Assembly (NCBI GenBank): GCA_016713325.1
Contig: JADJPJ010000087.1
Coordinates: forward strand, 248,001-312,000
Source of the DNA: Candidatus Flexifilum affinis
GTDB taxonomy: Bacteria > Chloroflexota > Anaerolineae > Aggregatilineales > Phototrophicaceae
Length of the DNA stretch: 64,000 nucleotides
Direction of reading: 5' to 3'
The position numbers and the translations under genes are program-made. This document shows, piece after piece, positions 54,525 to 63,936 of this stretch. Each line of letters opens with the position of its first letter. Positions within the stretch are counted from its first letter, which is position 1. The notes under the pieces were generated by a model that saw nothing but the letters and a program-made list of their open reading frames with translations, had not been told where the DNA came from and ran no database searches.

Positions 54525-56159
54525 ATGCAGTTCTTGCATGGCGGTGAATTGGTTGCCCGATCGCTCAAGGCGCAGGGCGTGAACACGGTCTATACCCTCT
54601 GTGGTGGCCACATTGCCCCCATCTACGATGGCTGTCTGAACAACGACATCGCCCTGATCGACTTTCGGCATGAACAAGCGGCAGCCCATGCAGCCGATGC
54701 TCATGCCCGGCTGACACACAACATTGGCGTCGCGCTGGTGACTGCCGGGCCGGGCGTCACCGATGCCGTGACAGGTGTCGCCAACGCCTATCAGGCGCGT
54801 AGCCCGATGATCCTGCTCGGCGGCGCGGCTCCCCTGAAGACGAAGGGAATGGGCGCGCTTCAGGAAATGCCCCAGACCGATATGTTTCGGACCTTTACGA
54901 AGGCCAGCATCACAGTCGAACGGACTGAGGATATCCCGGCGCGGTTTCGCGAGGCCTACGAACTTGCGCTTAGTGGACGCCCCGGCCCTGTCTTCATCGA
55001 GCTGCCGTTCGATGTCCTCTTCAACGCCGTCGATGCGATGCCGATCGGCGAACGCGTGCGCATTGCTCCGATCGAGCCCGAGCTGAGCGATCTTCAGGCG
55101 ATCTTCACTATCCTGCGCGAAGCCAGGCGGCCCGTCCTCGTTGCCGGCACCCAGGTCTACTGGGATGGCGCGCATGACGCGCTACGCGTGCTGACCGACC
55201 AGACGGCTGTGCCGGTGTTCACCAATGGGGCAGGGCGAGGTACGCTGCCCATGAACCACCCGCACTGTTTCAAGTCGGTGCGTTCCGCCGCCACCCGCGA
55301 GGCCGACGTAGTCGTGCTGATCGGCACGCCTTTGGATTTTCGGCTGAAGTACGGACTTGAGGATTGGTACCCGGCGGCGAAGCTGATCCAGGTCGAGAAC
55401 GACCCGGCGGAACTGAATCACAACCGTGTTGCCGACGTGGCCGTGTGCGCCGATTCACGCCTGATTCTGGAGGCGCTGGCGGAGGGACTGCAAGGCCTTC
55501 GCTACGACGACTGGCTGCAGGCGCTGCGCGAGAAAGAGGACAGGAAGGATGCCCAGCTTCGCCAGTGGACGGAATTGGACGATGTGCCGGTTAATCACTT
55601 CCGGTTTGCTGCCGAGATCGCGTCGGTGATCGACGAAGAGACCCTCATCATTGGCGATGGCGGGGATATTGTCAGCGCCTGCGCCAAGGTGATCGACCTG
55701 ACCCGTCCGGCCCAGTGGCTCGATCCGGGCCCGCTGGGCTGTCTCGGCGTGGGCGCGCCGTTCGCCATCGCCGCCAAACATCTCTTCCCGGAGCGAAAAG
55801 TGCTGATCATCAGCGGCGACGGGAGCTTCGGCCTGAATGGCTTTGAGTTCGACACCGCCGTGCGCTTCAACCTGCCTATCACCGCCATCGTCGGCAACGA
55901 TGCGGGGTGGGGACAAATTCGGACGCCGCAGAAGAATATGATGGGCGCTGCCCGGGCGGTCGCCACCTCGCTGAAGCCGACCCGCTACGACCGCGTGGTC
56001 GAGGCGCTGGGGGGATGGGGCGAACACGTGGATCGTGCGGAAGACATTGCGCCGGCGCTGCGGCGAGCGTTGGCCAGTGGCAAGCCTGCCTGCATCGACG
56101 TCAGCATCGACCCGGATGGTATGTCGAAGACCGGGGCGAGCACCCCCTATATCGTCTGA
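54525..56159 (+). CDS. Thiamine diphosphate-dependent enzyme (acetolactate synthase-like)
   Basis: 544 residues. ThDP family layout with three domains: an N-terminal Pyr domain with VYTLCGGHIAPIYDG and RHEQAAAHAADAHARLT (catalytic Glu49), a central FAD/ADP-like domain (PVLVAGTQVYWDGAHDALRVL), and the PP domain with ISGDGSFGLNGFEFDTAVR, the GDG-x(24-27)-N cofactor motif. The best-known relatives are acetolactate synthase, 2-hydroxyacyl-CoA lyase and oxalyl-CoA decarboxylase. The C-terminal GMSKTGASTPYIV is not the usual acetolactate synthase end, so I favour an acyl-CoA lyase-like role, but this is not firm. It is a single-gene unit. Confidence 0.8.
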   Translation: MQFLHGGELVARSLKAQGVNTVYTLCGGHIAPIYDGCLNNDIALIDFRHEQAAAHAADAHARLTHNIGVALVTAGPGVTDAVTGVANAYQARSPMILLGGAAPLKTKGMGALQEMPQTDMFRTFTKASITVERTEDIPARFREAYELALSGRPGPVFIELPFDVLFNAVDAMPIGERVRIAPIEPELSDLQAIFTILREARRPVLVAGTQVYWDGAHDALRVLTDQTAVPVFTNGAGRGTLPMNHPHCFKSVRSAATREADVVVLIGTPLDFRLKYGLEDWYPAAKLIQVENDPAELNHNRVADVAVCADSRLILEALAEGLQGLRYDDWLQALREKEDRKDAQLRQWTELDDVPVNHFRFAAEIASVIDEETLIIGDGGDIVSACAKVIDLTRPAQWLDPGPLGCLGVGAPFAIAAKHLFPERKVLIISGDGSFGLNGFEFDTAVRFNLPITAIVGNDAGWGQIRTPQKNMMGAARAVATSLKPTRYDRVVEALGGWGEHVDRAEDIAPALRRALASGKPACIDVSIDPDGMSKTGASTPYIV

Positions 56160-56180
56160 TACTGCCCGCTCCGAGGATCG

Positions 56181-57188
56181 CTAAGGCGGGTCCGCTTCGG
56201 CTTCGGCATAAGGAGAATCTCGGAAGGAACGGTAGACCCAGACGTTGACATCCGGCGGGCCATAGAACGGTTCGAGCAGCGCGTATTCATCCGGTTGGAC
56301 GTCGCGCAGTTCGAGATTCTGTTCGACCCGGTTGTTCGGAAAGGTCGGGAAGTCGTCGGGACAGCCGTAGCTGAGATAGTATCCCCGCACCCAGCCGAAG
56401 CCGTGCAGTCGCTGAACGCGATACCAGTTGCGCGACTCGCTGATGCCGAGAACCTCGACCGCACCGCCGGGTGGCGTGTAGCCGATCGCTGAACTCTGGA
56501 GGCCAGGACCGACGCGCAAGTTGAGGAATTCTGCACCCGTATTCACGACGATTCCGGGGCAGCCGCGCCACAGTCCGATGAGCTGCGCCGCATGCAGGAA
56601 CACCGCGTCTTGGGAAAGCTGGGTGACATACTCCGTCTCGCCATCGACATAAAGGCCCTGGCCGGCCTCCAGTGTTCCGCCGTTGCCCTCGGCATCCTCA
56701 TAGCCGGTGGTCAGCGTGGCAGCCGTCACGACCTCGCCATCTTCGAAATTTGTCCAGACGGCGGCTTGCCCTGTCGGCGTGACCCGCAGATGGTCGGTCT
56801 GAATCTCGATCGTGACCAGTGCTGCATCTCCTGCCGAAGCGATAATGTGCCCCTCCAGGTTCACCAGCAGGCGGGCGATAGCCCCCTCTCTCTGGAACGA
56901 AACGATCTCCAGCCGGCTTTCGGGCATGAGCAGCAGCCGGGCGCCGCCTTCGACGTCGATCCAAGCGCGTCCGCGTGAGCCGGTCGTCAGCACATCACCT
57001 TCGCCGATCGGGGCGACGGCGTCCTGCCGCAGATCGAATACATTCGCAGCATCTGCGCGCGACACGGTCACCGTCTCCGACGTGATGGTCAGGGTAGCGG
57101 CCATGGGGGCCAGGCTCAACCAGCCGCCGGCAGCCAGCAGCAGCGAGCTCAACAACGTGCGCAGCAGCGTTTCAGCGACGTGAACCAT
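56181..57188 (-). CDS. FecR-domain protein with SH3b domain
   Basis: 335 residues from the ATG at 57188, overlapping the end of the sensor-kinase gene by 17 bases. An N-terminal hydrophobic segment (ETLLRTLLSSLLLAAGGWLSLA) serves as signal or anchor. A FecR-type beta domain follows (VAPIGEGDVLTTGSRGRAWIDV, LLLMPESRLEIVSF, LVNLEGHIIASAG), then an SH3b domain (EFLNLRVGPGLQSSAIGY, then WYRVQRLHGFGWVRGYYL). Last gene of the FecR, CHASE2-kinase, FecR operon. FecR proteins in iron uptake regulate sigma factors; here the partner is probably the sensor kinase. Confidence 0.8.
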   Translation of the reverse strand: MVHVAETLLRTLLSSLLLAAGGWLSLAPMAATLTITSETVTVSRADAANVFDLRQDAVAPIGEGDVLTTGSRGRAWIDVEGGARLLLMPESRLEIVSFQREGAIARLLVNLEGHIIASAGDAALVTIEIQTDHLRVTPTGQAAVWTNFEDGEVVTAATLTTGYEDAEGNGGTLEAGQGLYVDGETEYVTQLSQDAVFLHAAQLIGLWRGCPGIVVNTGAEFLNLRVGPGLQSSAIGYTPPGGAVEVLGISESRNWYRVQRLHGFGWVRGYYLSYGCPDDFPTFPNNRVEQNLELRDVQPDEYALLEPFYGPPDVNVWVYRSFRDSPYAEAEADPP

Positions 57189-59475
57189 TTTCGCTCTTCG
57201 ATTCATTGACCGGAAGCTCGATGAAGAAGGAGCTTCCCTTGCCTTCCTCGCTCTCGACCCACACGCGCCCACGGTGGGCCTCGACGATCGTTTTGACCAG
57301 GCTGAGGCCGAGTCCCGTCCCTGGGCGTTCCGCCGCCTGACCGTGCTGGACTCGGTAGAACTCGGCGAAGATCTGATCCTGCGCGTCCTTCGGAATGCCG
57401 AATCCGTTATCTGTCACTTCAATGCGCAGATGTCCCGCCTCGGTCCCCTTGGCGCGCAGCAAGATCTCCCCGCCGTCGGGCGTGTATTTAGCGGCGTTGC
57501 TCAGCAGATTGCTGACGGCCTGGCCAAGCTGGATCGGCTCGGCGTTGATCACCGGCAGTTCTCCCTGGATCTCGGTGACGAAATGGTGCTGACGGCGCGC
57601 CATGTCCGGCCCGTGCCCCTCGGCGATCTGACCCAGCCAGATCGCAGGCATGACCGGTTGCATTGGCAGCTTTGCCGAGCGAAGCTGCTCCAGCTTGAGC
57701 AGATTGGTAATGATAGCGTTGATCGAATCGGCGGAGCGTTTGGTGCGCTCCAGCATGTCGATCTGACGTTCGGAGAGCACCTTGCGGTCCAGCATGAGCA
57801 GCTCGACAAACCCGATGATACTGCTGAGCGGATTACGGATGTCATGCGCCGCGATGCGGATCAGGCGGGTCTTCAGTTCCGCAAGCTGATCCAGGCTGGT
57901 TACGTCGGTCATGGTGGCGACGACGAAATCGCTCTCCTGGATCGGAGCGGCCTGGAGCATAAACGACGATTCGCCGCACACAATCTTGGCAGCCGCCCGC
58001 TTCGGCCCGATGAGGCACGCGCGGACATCGTCAAAGGTGTTCTCATTCAGGCCTCCGCCGCTCAATCGGCTGAGCAGGCTAGGATTGCCGCTGCCGAACA
58101 GCGCATCGAAGGCCCGATTGGATCGGATGATGTGCAAGTCGCAATTGACGATGATCATCGGCAGGGGGGATCGCATCAGCACGGCATCCAGCAGCCGGCG
58201 CTGACCGTCTGCGCTCTTGAAGAGCAGTTCCGCCTCGGTGCGCGCACGCCGCTCCACGCGAATTTCATATCCGAGGGTGAGTCCGACGGGAAGAAGGATG
58301 GCCAGCGTCCCGTCGAAGAGATTGACCAGCTCGTGCCGCAGTGAGAAGTTGACGGAGGCGCCGACGAAGAACAGCAAGACGAACAGGGGCGCGGCGATGA
58401 GCTTGACGTACCAGCGAATACGCAGGAACACGATCGAACTGACCACCGCGAGCAGCGTGAGCATGACCACGATCGACGCCGGGCTTTGCTCGAAGGGGAC
58501 TTCGTTGTAGAGCAGCGTCGCGACCCCATGCGCGAGGATCTGCACGCCGGCGACTGGGCGTCCTTCGGTGACGAGCGGCACGTAGTAGGTGTCCGCTAGG
58601 CCCTGACTGTTGGCCAACCCGACCATGACGATTTTGCCGTCAAAGTCGCTCGGGTTGATCGTCCCTTCGAGGACGTCGACCAGCGAATAGGTGGGGAAGG
58701 GTTCGCGGGTAATGTCGACGAAGTTTTGCCGCCAGAACCCGAAGTTGTCATGATGGACGGTCGTGCCCTCGGAAAGCGCAAAGGCATTGTCCTCAAACGA
58801 GAAGAGCTGTTCGGCGGCCGATGCCGGGACTCGCAGGTAGGCGAGGTAAGTAGCCAGCACGAACGAGAAGCCTACTTCTCCACTCTCGGTGCCGATCAGC
58901 GACGGCTGCCGCCGAATCAAGCCATCGACGTCTGTCACCGTATTGACGTAGCCAAGATAGTCTGCTTGTTCGGCAATTGCCTGGACGGGCTCCAGCGCGG
59001 ACTGAAATCGGATGCCATCCGCGGACAGGGAGGTGTCGCGGGTCAGGGTCCCGGCGCCGGCGACTGCCAGTACCGATCGCATGCGATTGTCACCTGCACG
59101 GGCGGCTTCCAGCGCTTCGGCGACGGCTGCATCGGCTTCGCTGGGTTCGCTGAAGATGAGATCGAAGGCGACGACGCGCGCTCCACTGGCCGACAGAAGA
59201 TCGACCAGGTTGGCGTAAATCGTGCGATCCCACGACGTCAGTGAGCGTCCATAGGCCTGAAGACTCTGGTCGTCGATGGCGATGATAGAGATTGGCGCCG
59301 GCTCACTGCGCTGCACGGTCGCGGAGGACGATATGGTGCCGACGAAAAAGAAGTCGCTGATGCGCAGTCGGGCCGTGGTGAAGAACCCGCTCTGCCAGAT
59401 CATCATCACCACCAGTACTGCAACGGCGATGATGATGATCTGGTCTCTGGTGCGAGAAGAGATGCGAGGTGTCAC
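57172..59475 (-). CDS. CHASE2-domain sensor histidine kinase
   Basis: 767 residues. An N-terminal membrane helix (IIIIAVAVLVVMMIWQ) leads to an extracellular CHASE2 domain (APISIIAIDDQSLQAYGRSLTSWDR, then VVAFDLIFSEPSEADAAVAEAL). Three membrane helices follow at about 350-410. A PAS-like segment is near residue 440 (PLPMIIVNCDLHIIRSNRAFDAL). The HisKA box AAHDIRNPLSSI places the phosphorylated His544, with the ATPase boxes N (SNLLSNAAKY), G1 (DNGFGIP) and G2 (GTGLGLSLVKT). No response regulator gene is adjacent, so the output partner lies elsewhere. Both neighbours in the operon encode FecR/SH3b proteins. Confidence 0.9.
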   Translation of the reverse strand: MTPRISSRTRDQIIIIAVAVLVVMMIWQSGFFTTARLRISDFFFVGTISSSATVQRSEPAPISIIAIDDQSLQAYGRSLTSWDRTIYANLVDLLSASGARVVAFDLIFSEPSEADAAVAEALEAARAGDNRMRSVLAVAGAGTLTRDTSLSADGIRFQSALEPVQAIAEQADYLGYVNTVTDVDGLIRRQPSLIGTESGEVGFSFVLATYLAYLRVPASAAEQLFSFEDNAFALSEGTTVHHDNFGFWRQNFVDITREPFPTYSLVDVLEGTINPSDFDGKIVMVGLANSQGLADTYYVPLVTEGRPVAGVQILAHGVATLLYNEVPFEQSPASIVVMLTLLAVVSSIVFLRIRWYVKLIAAPLFVLLFFVGASVNFSLRHELVNLFDGTLAILLPVGLTLGYEIRVERRARTEAELLFKSADGQRRLLDAVLMRSPLPMIIVNCDLHIIRSNRAFDALFGSGNPSLLSRLSGGGLNENTFDDVRACLIGPKRAAAKIVCGESSFMLQAAPIQESDFVVATMTDVTSLDQLAELKTRLIRIAAHDIRNPLSSIIGFVELLMLDRKVLSERQIDMLERTKRSADSINAIITNLLKLEQLRSAKLPMQPVMPAIWLGQIAEGHGPDMARRQHHFVTEIQGELPVINAEPIQLGQAVSNLLSNAAKYTPDGGEILLRAKGTEAGHLRIEVTDNGFGIPKDAQDQIFAEFYRVQHGQAAERPGTGLGLSLVKTIVEAHRGRVWVESEEGKGSSFFIELPVNESKSENGSRR

Positions 59476-59480
59476 GCCGC

Positions 59481-60452
59481 CTAGCCGCCCGAGTCTGTCT
59501 CTGGTGTCTCGGCGGGCGACGGCGGCAACTCGTCGAGAGTGAGCGGATCGCCCAGACTCTCGTAGAGCGATGCATCCTCAAAGGGGTGGTCGTTCGGGAA
59601 GACGCGCAAACCGGCACAGGTCTCGGGGATGGTGGCCGTGGAAGACAGGATCCACGCGAATCCGCCCCGGAATGCGATGCGATACCAGTCACCACCCTCG
59701 GTTACGCCGTACAGCAGGCCGACTTCAGCGGCGCTGACGGTCCCGATGCGCGGTGCGTCGATTTGTGGTGCCAGGCGGACATTCAGGCTGACGTCGTCCG
59801 GTGTGGTCAAAGTGGCCGGACAGCCATCGAGCGCAGCGTCCAGCTCGGCGAAGGTGGTCGCGCGCACCACATCGCTCAGTTCACTGTCGACGGCGGCGCG
59901 AACGCCGAACCCTGAAGGCACCTGAGCATCCTCTGATTGAGCGGACTTGCCGGCATCGACCGTGCCTTCGGTGACCAGCATCGCCGACCGGCCGCCATCC
60001 TCCACGCGGACCGTGAATTCCGTGCCGCGCGCGGCGAGGGTCATGCCTGGGGTGGTCACGAGATAACTTGAAGAACTGTCGAGGGCACGCTGGATGCGCT
60101 GCGCAGTTTGGCCGATGAGGACTTCGACATTGAGTTCAAAGGCCTCTTCCGAACCGCGGAACTGCTCGATACGCATTTCCGAGGCGGCCAGAATCTCCGT
60201 TTCGATTCCGTCCGCAAAGAAGGTGATGCGGGCGCGACCCGTGGCATCCGTCCGAATGCGATCGCCGACGCCGACAATCGCCTCGACACGTACTGCGATC
60301 CACTGCTCGGTGTTCACCCGGTTGACTTCAACAGATCCTTCGAGGACCTCGAGGAGGGCGGCCAGTTCAGGCTGCTGCGCGGAGGCGGGCGCAATCAGAA
60401 GCAGCGCCAGTAGCGCGACAAAGATCGCTTTCCACAGATTCAATGTCTTCAT
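59481..60452 (-). CDS. FecR-domain protein with SH3b domain, first gene of sensor operon
   Basis: 323 residues with a Sec signal (MKTLNLWKAIFVALLALLLIAPASAQ). The FecR beta domain has VGVGDRIRTDATGRARITFF, ETEILAASEMRIEQF and VTTPGMTLAARGTEFTVRVE. An SH3b-like domain follows (VSLNVRLAPQIDAPRIGTV, then WYRIAFRGGFAWILSS). The TPGMTLAARGTEF motif is the best match to FecR. It ends 5 bases before the CHASE2 kinase start. Confidence 0.84.
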   Translation of the reverse strand: MKTLNLWKAIFVALLALLLIAPASAQQPELAALLEVLEGSVEVNRVNTEQWIAVRVEAIVGVGDRIRTDATGRARITFFADGIETEILAASEMRIEQFRGSEEAFELNVEVLIGQTAQRIQRALDSSSSYLVTTPGMTLAARGTEFTVRVEDGGRSAMLVTEGTVDAGKSAQSEDAQVPSGFGVRAAVDSELSDVVRATTFAELDAALDGCPATLTTPDDVSLNVRLAPQIDAPRIGTVSAAEVGLLYGVTEGGDWYRIAFRGGFAWILSSTATIPETCAGLRVFPNDHPFEDASLYESLGDPLTLDELPPSPAETPETDSGG

Positions 60453-60495
60453 CGTTGTTCCTGTTGCCGGCGAACTTCACCTTGGTGCAAGATCA

Positions 60496-60523
60496 AGCTT
60501 AACACAGGGGTAGTACAAGTCAA
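60496..60523 (-). promoter_or_regulatory. Promoter candidate for the FecR-CHASE2-FecR operon
   Basis: Minus strand: TTGACT (60518-60523) and TAAGCT (60496-60501), 16-base spacer, about 45 bases before the start at 60452. The -35 is near consensus, the -10 is weaker. Confidence 0.45.
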
Positions 60524-60556
60524 GCCGAATTGCTAACTAAAGGATTGCTACATGAG

Positions 60557-61384
60557 TTAACGGTCCAAGCGGACGACCGAGGTCCACGACCCTTCCGGTT
60601 CCGGTGTGTTGGTGACTTCACCCGCCTGCATCCCGGCGAAACGCAGCAGAATGCCCTGGTCGCTGCCCACGCCCACGAAGGTGAAGCCCTCTTGAATCCG
60701 CTGCTTGGCGGTGGCGCCGTCACCACACAGAATGCCGGCGGCCACCCCGTGCGCCTTGCAGGCATCGACGACTCTCTGAACGGCTTGAAGGAAGGTGGGC
60801 TCCTGACTCCAGTAGCGCGGAGTCAGCCCATACGAAATGTGCAGATCGTTCGGGCCGATGAAGATCACATCGATGCCGGGAACGCTGACGATGTCCTCAA
60901 TATTTTCGACTGCTTGCTGCGTCTCGACCTGAATGGCGACCAGGACCTGATTGTTCGCCTCGCGCGTGTACTCAGCACGGCTGGCGCCAAAGCTCAAAAA
61001 CGGCGCAAATCCGCCGACGCCGCGGTCGCCTACCGGTGGGTAGCGCGAGAAGCGCACGACATCACGGGCTTCCTCGGCGGTGTTGACCATGGGCACCAGC
61101 ACGCCATGCGCGCCGGCATCAAGGACCTGCTTGATGTGGAAGATGCTGCCGACGGGAACGCGGGCCAGCGGCGATACTCGCCCGGCGCTGACGTCGGCGA
61201 TTGCGGTCATCATCAGCGAGGCGGTCGAGAGATCGGTTGCCGTGTGTTCCAGGTCTACGAGAAGCCAGTGATAGCTGCCCTGGGCCGCGAGCGCACGCGC
61301 GGCTGGGATGCTGCCGAGTTGCAGCCAGAGACCGAGGGCGACGTCGCCGCTCCTCAATCTTGAAAGGGTCATATTCGGGCGCAT
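60557..61384 (-). CDS. HpcH/HpaI-family class II aldolase
   Basis: 275 residues from the ATG at 61384, with GAGGTGA upstream; the longer open frame starts in the intergenic region and has no family similarity. TIM-barrel aldolase pattern: GLWLQLGSIPAARALA, LLVDLEHTATDLSTASLMM, LARVPVGSIFHIKQVLDAGAHG, AIQVETQQAVENIEDI (metal Glu) and DVIFIGPNDLHISYGLTP (metal Asp). Relatives cleave 4-hydroxy-2-oxoheptanedioate or 2-keto-3-deoxy-L-rhamnonate. The latter would fit the GH78 enzyme and possible rhamnose transporter, but the link is inference. Confidence 0.85.
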   Translation of the reverse strand: MRPNMTLSRLRSGDVALGLWLQLGSIPAARALAAQGSYHWLLVDLEHTATDLSTASLMMTAIADVSAGRVSPLARVPVGSIFHIKQVLDAGAHGVLVPMVNTAEEARDVVRFSRYPPVGDRGVGGFAPFLSFGASRAEYTREANNQVLVAIQVETQQAVENIEDIVSVPGIDVIFIGPNDLHISYGLTPRYWSQEPTFLQAVQRVVDACKAHGVAAGILCGDGATAKQRIQEGFTFVGVGSDQGILLRFAGMQAGEVTNTPEPEGSWTSVVRLDR

Positions 61385-61566
61385 GACGTTCACCTCGGTG
61401 GAGCGGCGCCTCAGGATAGGCTTCCTATTGTAACTCCCGTGAGTTGGTGAGGTTAGCGCCATCGGTCGATGGTGCGTAAATTTTGCGCGCGCGGCTTCCC
61501 AATGGATAATGGGACGTGAATTCACAGCAACTCTGGTAAAACTGACCAACGCTACAGGAGGCGGAC

Positions 61567-62484
61567 ATGCAGCTCGCGATTATCGGTCTAGGCAGGATGG
61601 GCGCAAACATGAATTTGCGACTTGTTCGGGGTGGGCATCAGACCGTGGTCTGGAATCGCAGCCCCGAGCCGGTGCGCGTTGCCGCGGAAGCCGGCTCTAC
61701 GCCTGCCGAAAGCATCCCCGACCTGGTGAACAAGCTGAGCGCCCCGCGCGCCGTCTGGATGATGCTGCCGGCGGGCGATACGACAGAAGCCATGCTCGAC
61801 CAGTTGCTGTCTCTGCTGTCCCCCGGCGATACCATCATCGACGGCGGCAACGCCAACTATAAGGATTCGCAGCGGCGTTTCGAGAAATGCAAGGGACACG
61901 ACATCCATTTTGTAGATGTCGGCACCAGCGGCGGCATCTGGGGCCTCACGGAAGGCTACAGCCTGATGATCGGTGGCGAAAAGGAGCCGGTCGAGCGCCT
62001 TAGCCCGATCTTCCAGACTCTGGCGCCTGCGGCCGATCTGGGCTGGGGACACGTCGGCCCGAGCGGGGCAGGGCATTTCGTCAAGATGGTGCACAATGGC
62101 ATCGAATACGGCATGATGCAGGCGTTTGCCGAGGGTTTCGAGATTATGCAGACTAAGTCTGCGCTGGAACTGGATCTTCAGCAGATCTCGGAGATCTGGC
62201 GTTATGGCAGCGTCGTTCGCTCCTGGCTGCTGGATCTGGCGGCGCGGGCCCTGGCCGACGACCCCGGTCTTGAGTCGCTCAAGGGTTGGGTTGCCGACAG
62301 TGGGGAGGGCCGCTGGACCGTGACGGAGGCTATCGACCTTGACGTGCCCGCCCCGGTGATCACGCTGGCGCTTCAGATGCGCTTTGTCAGTCGCCAGGAT
62401 GAGAGCTTCGCCGCCAAGATGCTCGCTGCGCTGCGCAACCAGTTCGGAGGTCACGCAGTCGTGAAGCAAGAGGGCAGCTCATGA
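61567..62484 (+). CDS. gnd: 6-phosphogluconate dehydrogenase (short, decarboxylating)
   Basis: 305 residues with AGGAGG before the ATG at 61567. The dinucleotide motif is GLGRMGANM (7-15), followed by VVWNRSP, which suggests NAD preference. Substrate and catalytic motifs are DVGTSGGIWGLTEGYSLMIGG, PSGAGHFVKMVHNGIEYGMMQA (catalytic Lys near 173) and WRYGSVVRSWLLDL. At 305 residues it belongs to the short type of 6-phosphogluconate dehydrogenase, which lacks the long C-terminal tail. Its stop overlaps the start of the next gene by 4 bases, so gnd and zwf are coupled. Confidence 0.92.
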   Translation: MQLAIIGLGRMGANMNLRLVRGGHQTVVWNRSPEPVRVAAEAGSTPAESIPDLVNKLSAPRAVWMMLPAGDTTEAMLDQLLSLLSPGDTIIDGGNANYKDSQRRFEKCKGHDIHFVDVGTSGGIWGLTEGYSLMIGGEKEPVERLSPIFQTLAPAADLGWGHVGPSGAGHFVKMVHNGIEYGMMQAFAEGFEIMQTKSALELDLQQISEIWRYGSVVRSWLLDLAARALADDPGLESLKGWVADSGEGRWTVTEAIDLDVPAPVITLALQMRFVSRQDESFAAKMLAALRNQFGGHAVVKQEGSS

Positions 62485-63934
62485 ACGGAGACAGCGCAGA
62501 CGGCGGCGGTACCAGCCTCGTCATCCTGGGTGCGACAGGTGACCTGACGGGTCGGAAGCTGGTTCCGGCGCTGTTCAGCCTCTACCGCCGTGACAAGCTG
62601 CCTCGCAACTGGCGCATCGTCGGCTACGCGCGCCGCGAGTGGGATGACGCTTTTTTTCGTGAGACGCTGCGATCCTGGGCGGAAAAGCTGCCCGACTTCG
62701 ACGCCGCGGCCTGGGAGTCCTTTGCCGAATGCCTCCACTACGTGAGAGGCGACCTGACGAACGTCGAGGACTTTCGCCATCTGGACAAGGCGCTGGAAGC
62801 GCTCGAAAACGGCAACAGCAACCGCCTCTACTATCTGGCGATTTCGCCCGAGTACTACGAAGCCGTAGTCGGCCACCTGTGCGATGCCGGCATGACACAC
62901 GAGGAAGAAGGCTACCGCCGGCTGGTGATCGAGAAGCCGTTCGGCTATGACCTGGCTTCGGCGACGGCGCTGAACCACGCGCTGCACCGCGCCTTTAGCG
63001 AGGGGCAGGTCTACCGCATCGACCACTACCTGGGCAAGGAGACGGTGCAGAATCTGCTGTTCTTCCGGTTCGCCAACGCCATTTTCGAGCCGATCTGGAA
63101 CCGCAACTATATCGACCATGTGCAGATCACCGTGTCGGAGACGGTCGACGTCGAACACCGCGCCGGCTATTACGACAAGTCCGGTGTCATGCGCGACATG
63201 TTCCAGAACCACCTGATGCAGCTTCTGTCTCTGGTCGCCCTGGAACCGCCGGCGTCGTCCGATGCCAATGCCCTCCGCAATGAGAAGGTGAAGGTTCTGC
63301 GCGCGGTCCGCCCGATCCTTACGACGGACACCATCCGGGCGCAGTATGAAGGGTATACGTCGACACCGGGCATCGCTCCAGGATCAGCGACTCCGACGTT
63401 TGCCGCACTGAAGCTCTACATCGACAACTGGCGTTGGATGGACGTGCCGTTCTACCTGCGATCGGGCAAGGCGCTGGCCAACAAGGCCTCGGAGATCGTC
63501 GTTCAGTTCCGGCGGCCTCGCATCTCTTCTTCAATCTGCCGGCGGGCAAGAAGCTCGACCCGAACATTCTGTCGATGTGCATCCAGCCCGACGAGGGCAT
63601 CCATCTGCGTTTCCAGGCGAAGGTGCCGAACTCGCCGAACAAGGTTGAGCCTGTCGTCATGGGATTTCATTTCAGCTCGTCATTCCAGGGCGTGCTCCCC
63701 GACGCCTACGAACGGCTTCTGCTCGACGCCATGCAGGGCGACGCAGCGCTGTTCACGCGCGAAGACGAGATCGAACTGTCCTGGAAACTAATCGACAATG
63801 TCATGAGGGGATGGGCCTCGCCGGGCGCTACGCCTATGCTGACCTACCCACGCGGTACCTGGGGGCCGTCCGACTCCGAGATGCTGCTGGCGGATGATGG
63901 GCGGCGCTGGCGCGTACACTGTGGAGAAAATTAG
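62481..63934 (+). CDS. zwf: Glucose-6-phosphate 1-dehydrogenase (one frame break)
   Basis: About 484 residues after repair. Motifs: VILGATGDLTGRKLVPALF (NADP site), VIEKPFGYDLASA and YRIDHYLGKETVQNLLFFRF with the substrate-binding lysine and catalytic histidine, VPFYLRSGKALANKASEIVV. The frame breaks near 63519: CGGCCTCGCATCTC needs one more C to read FRRPPHLFFNLPAG, the expected family segment, and continues to the stop at 63934. The break does not look like real inactivation because both flanks are well conserved. Middle gene of the operon gnd, zwf, pgl. Confidence 0.9.
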
Positions 63935-63936
63935 GC

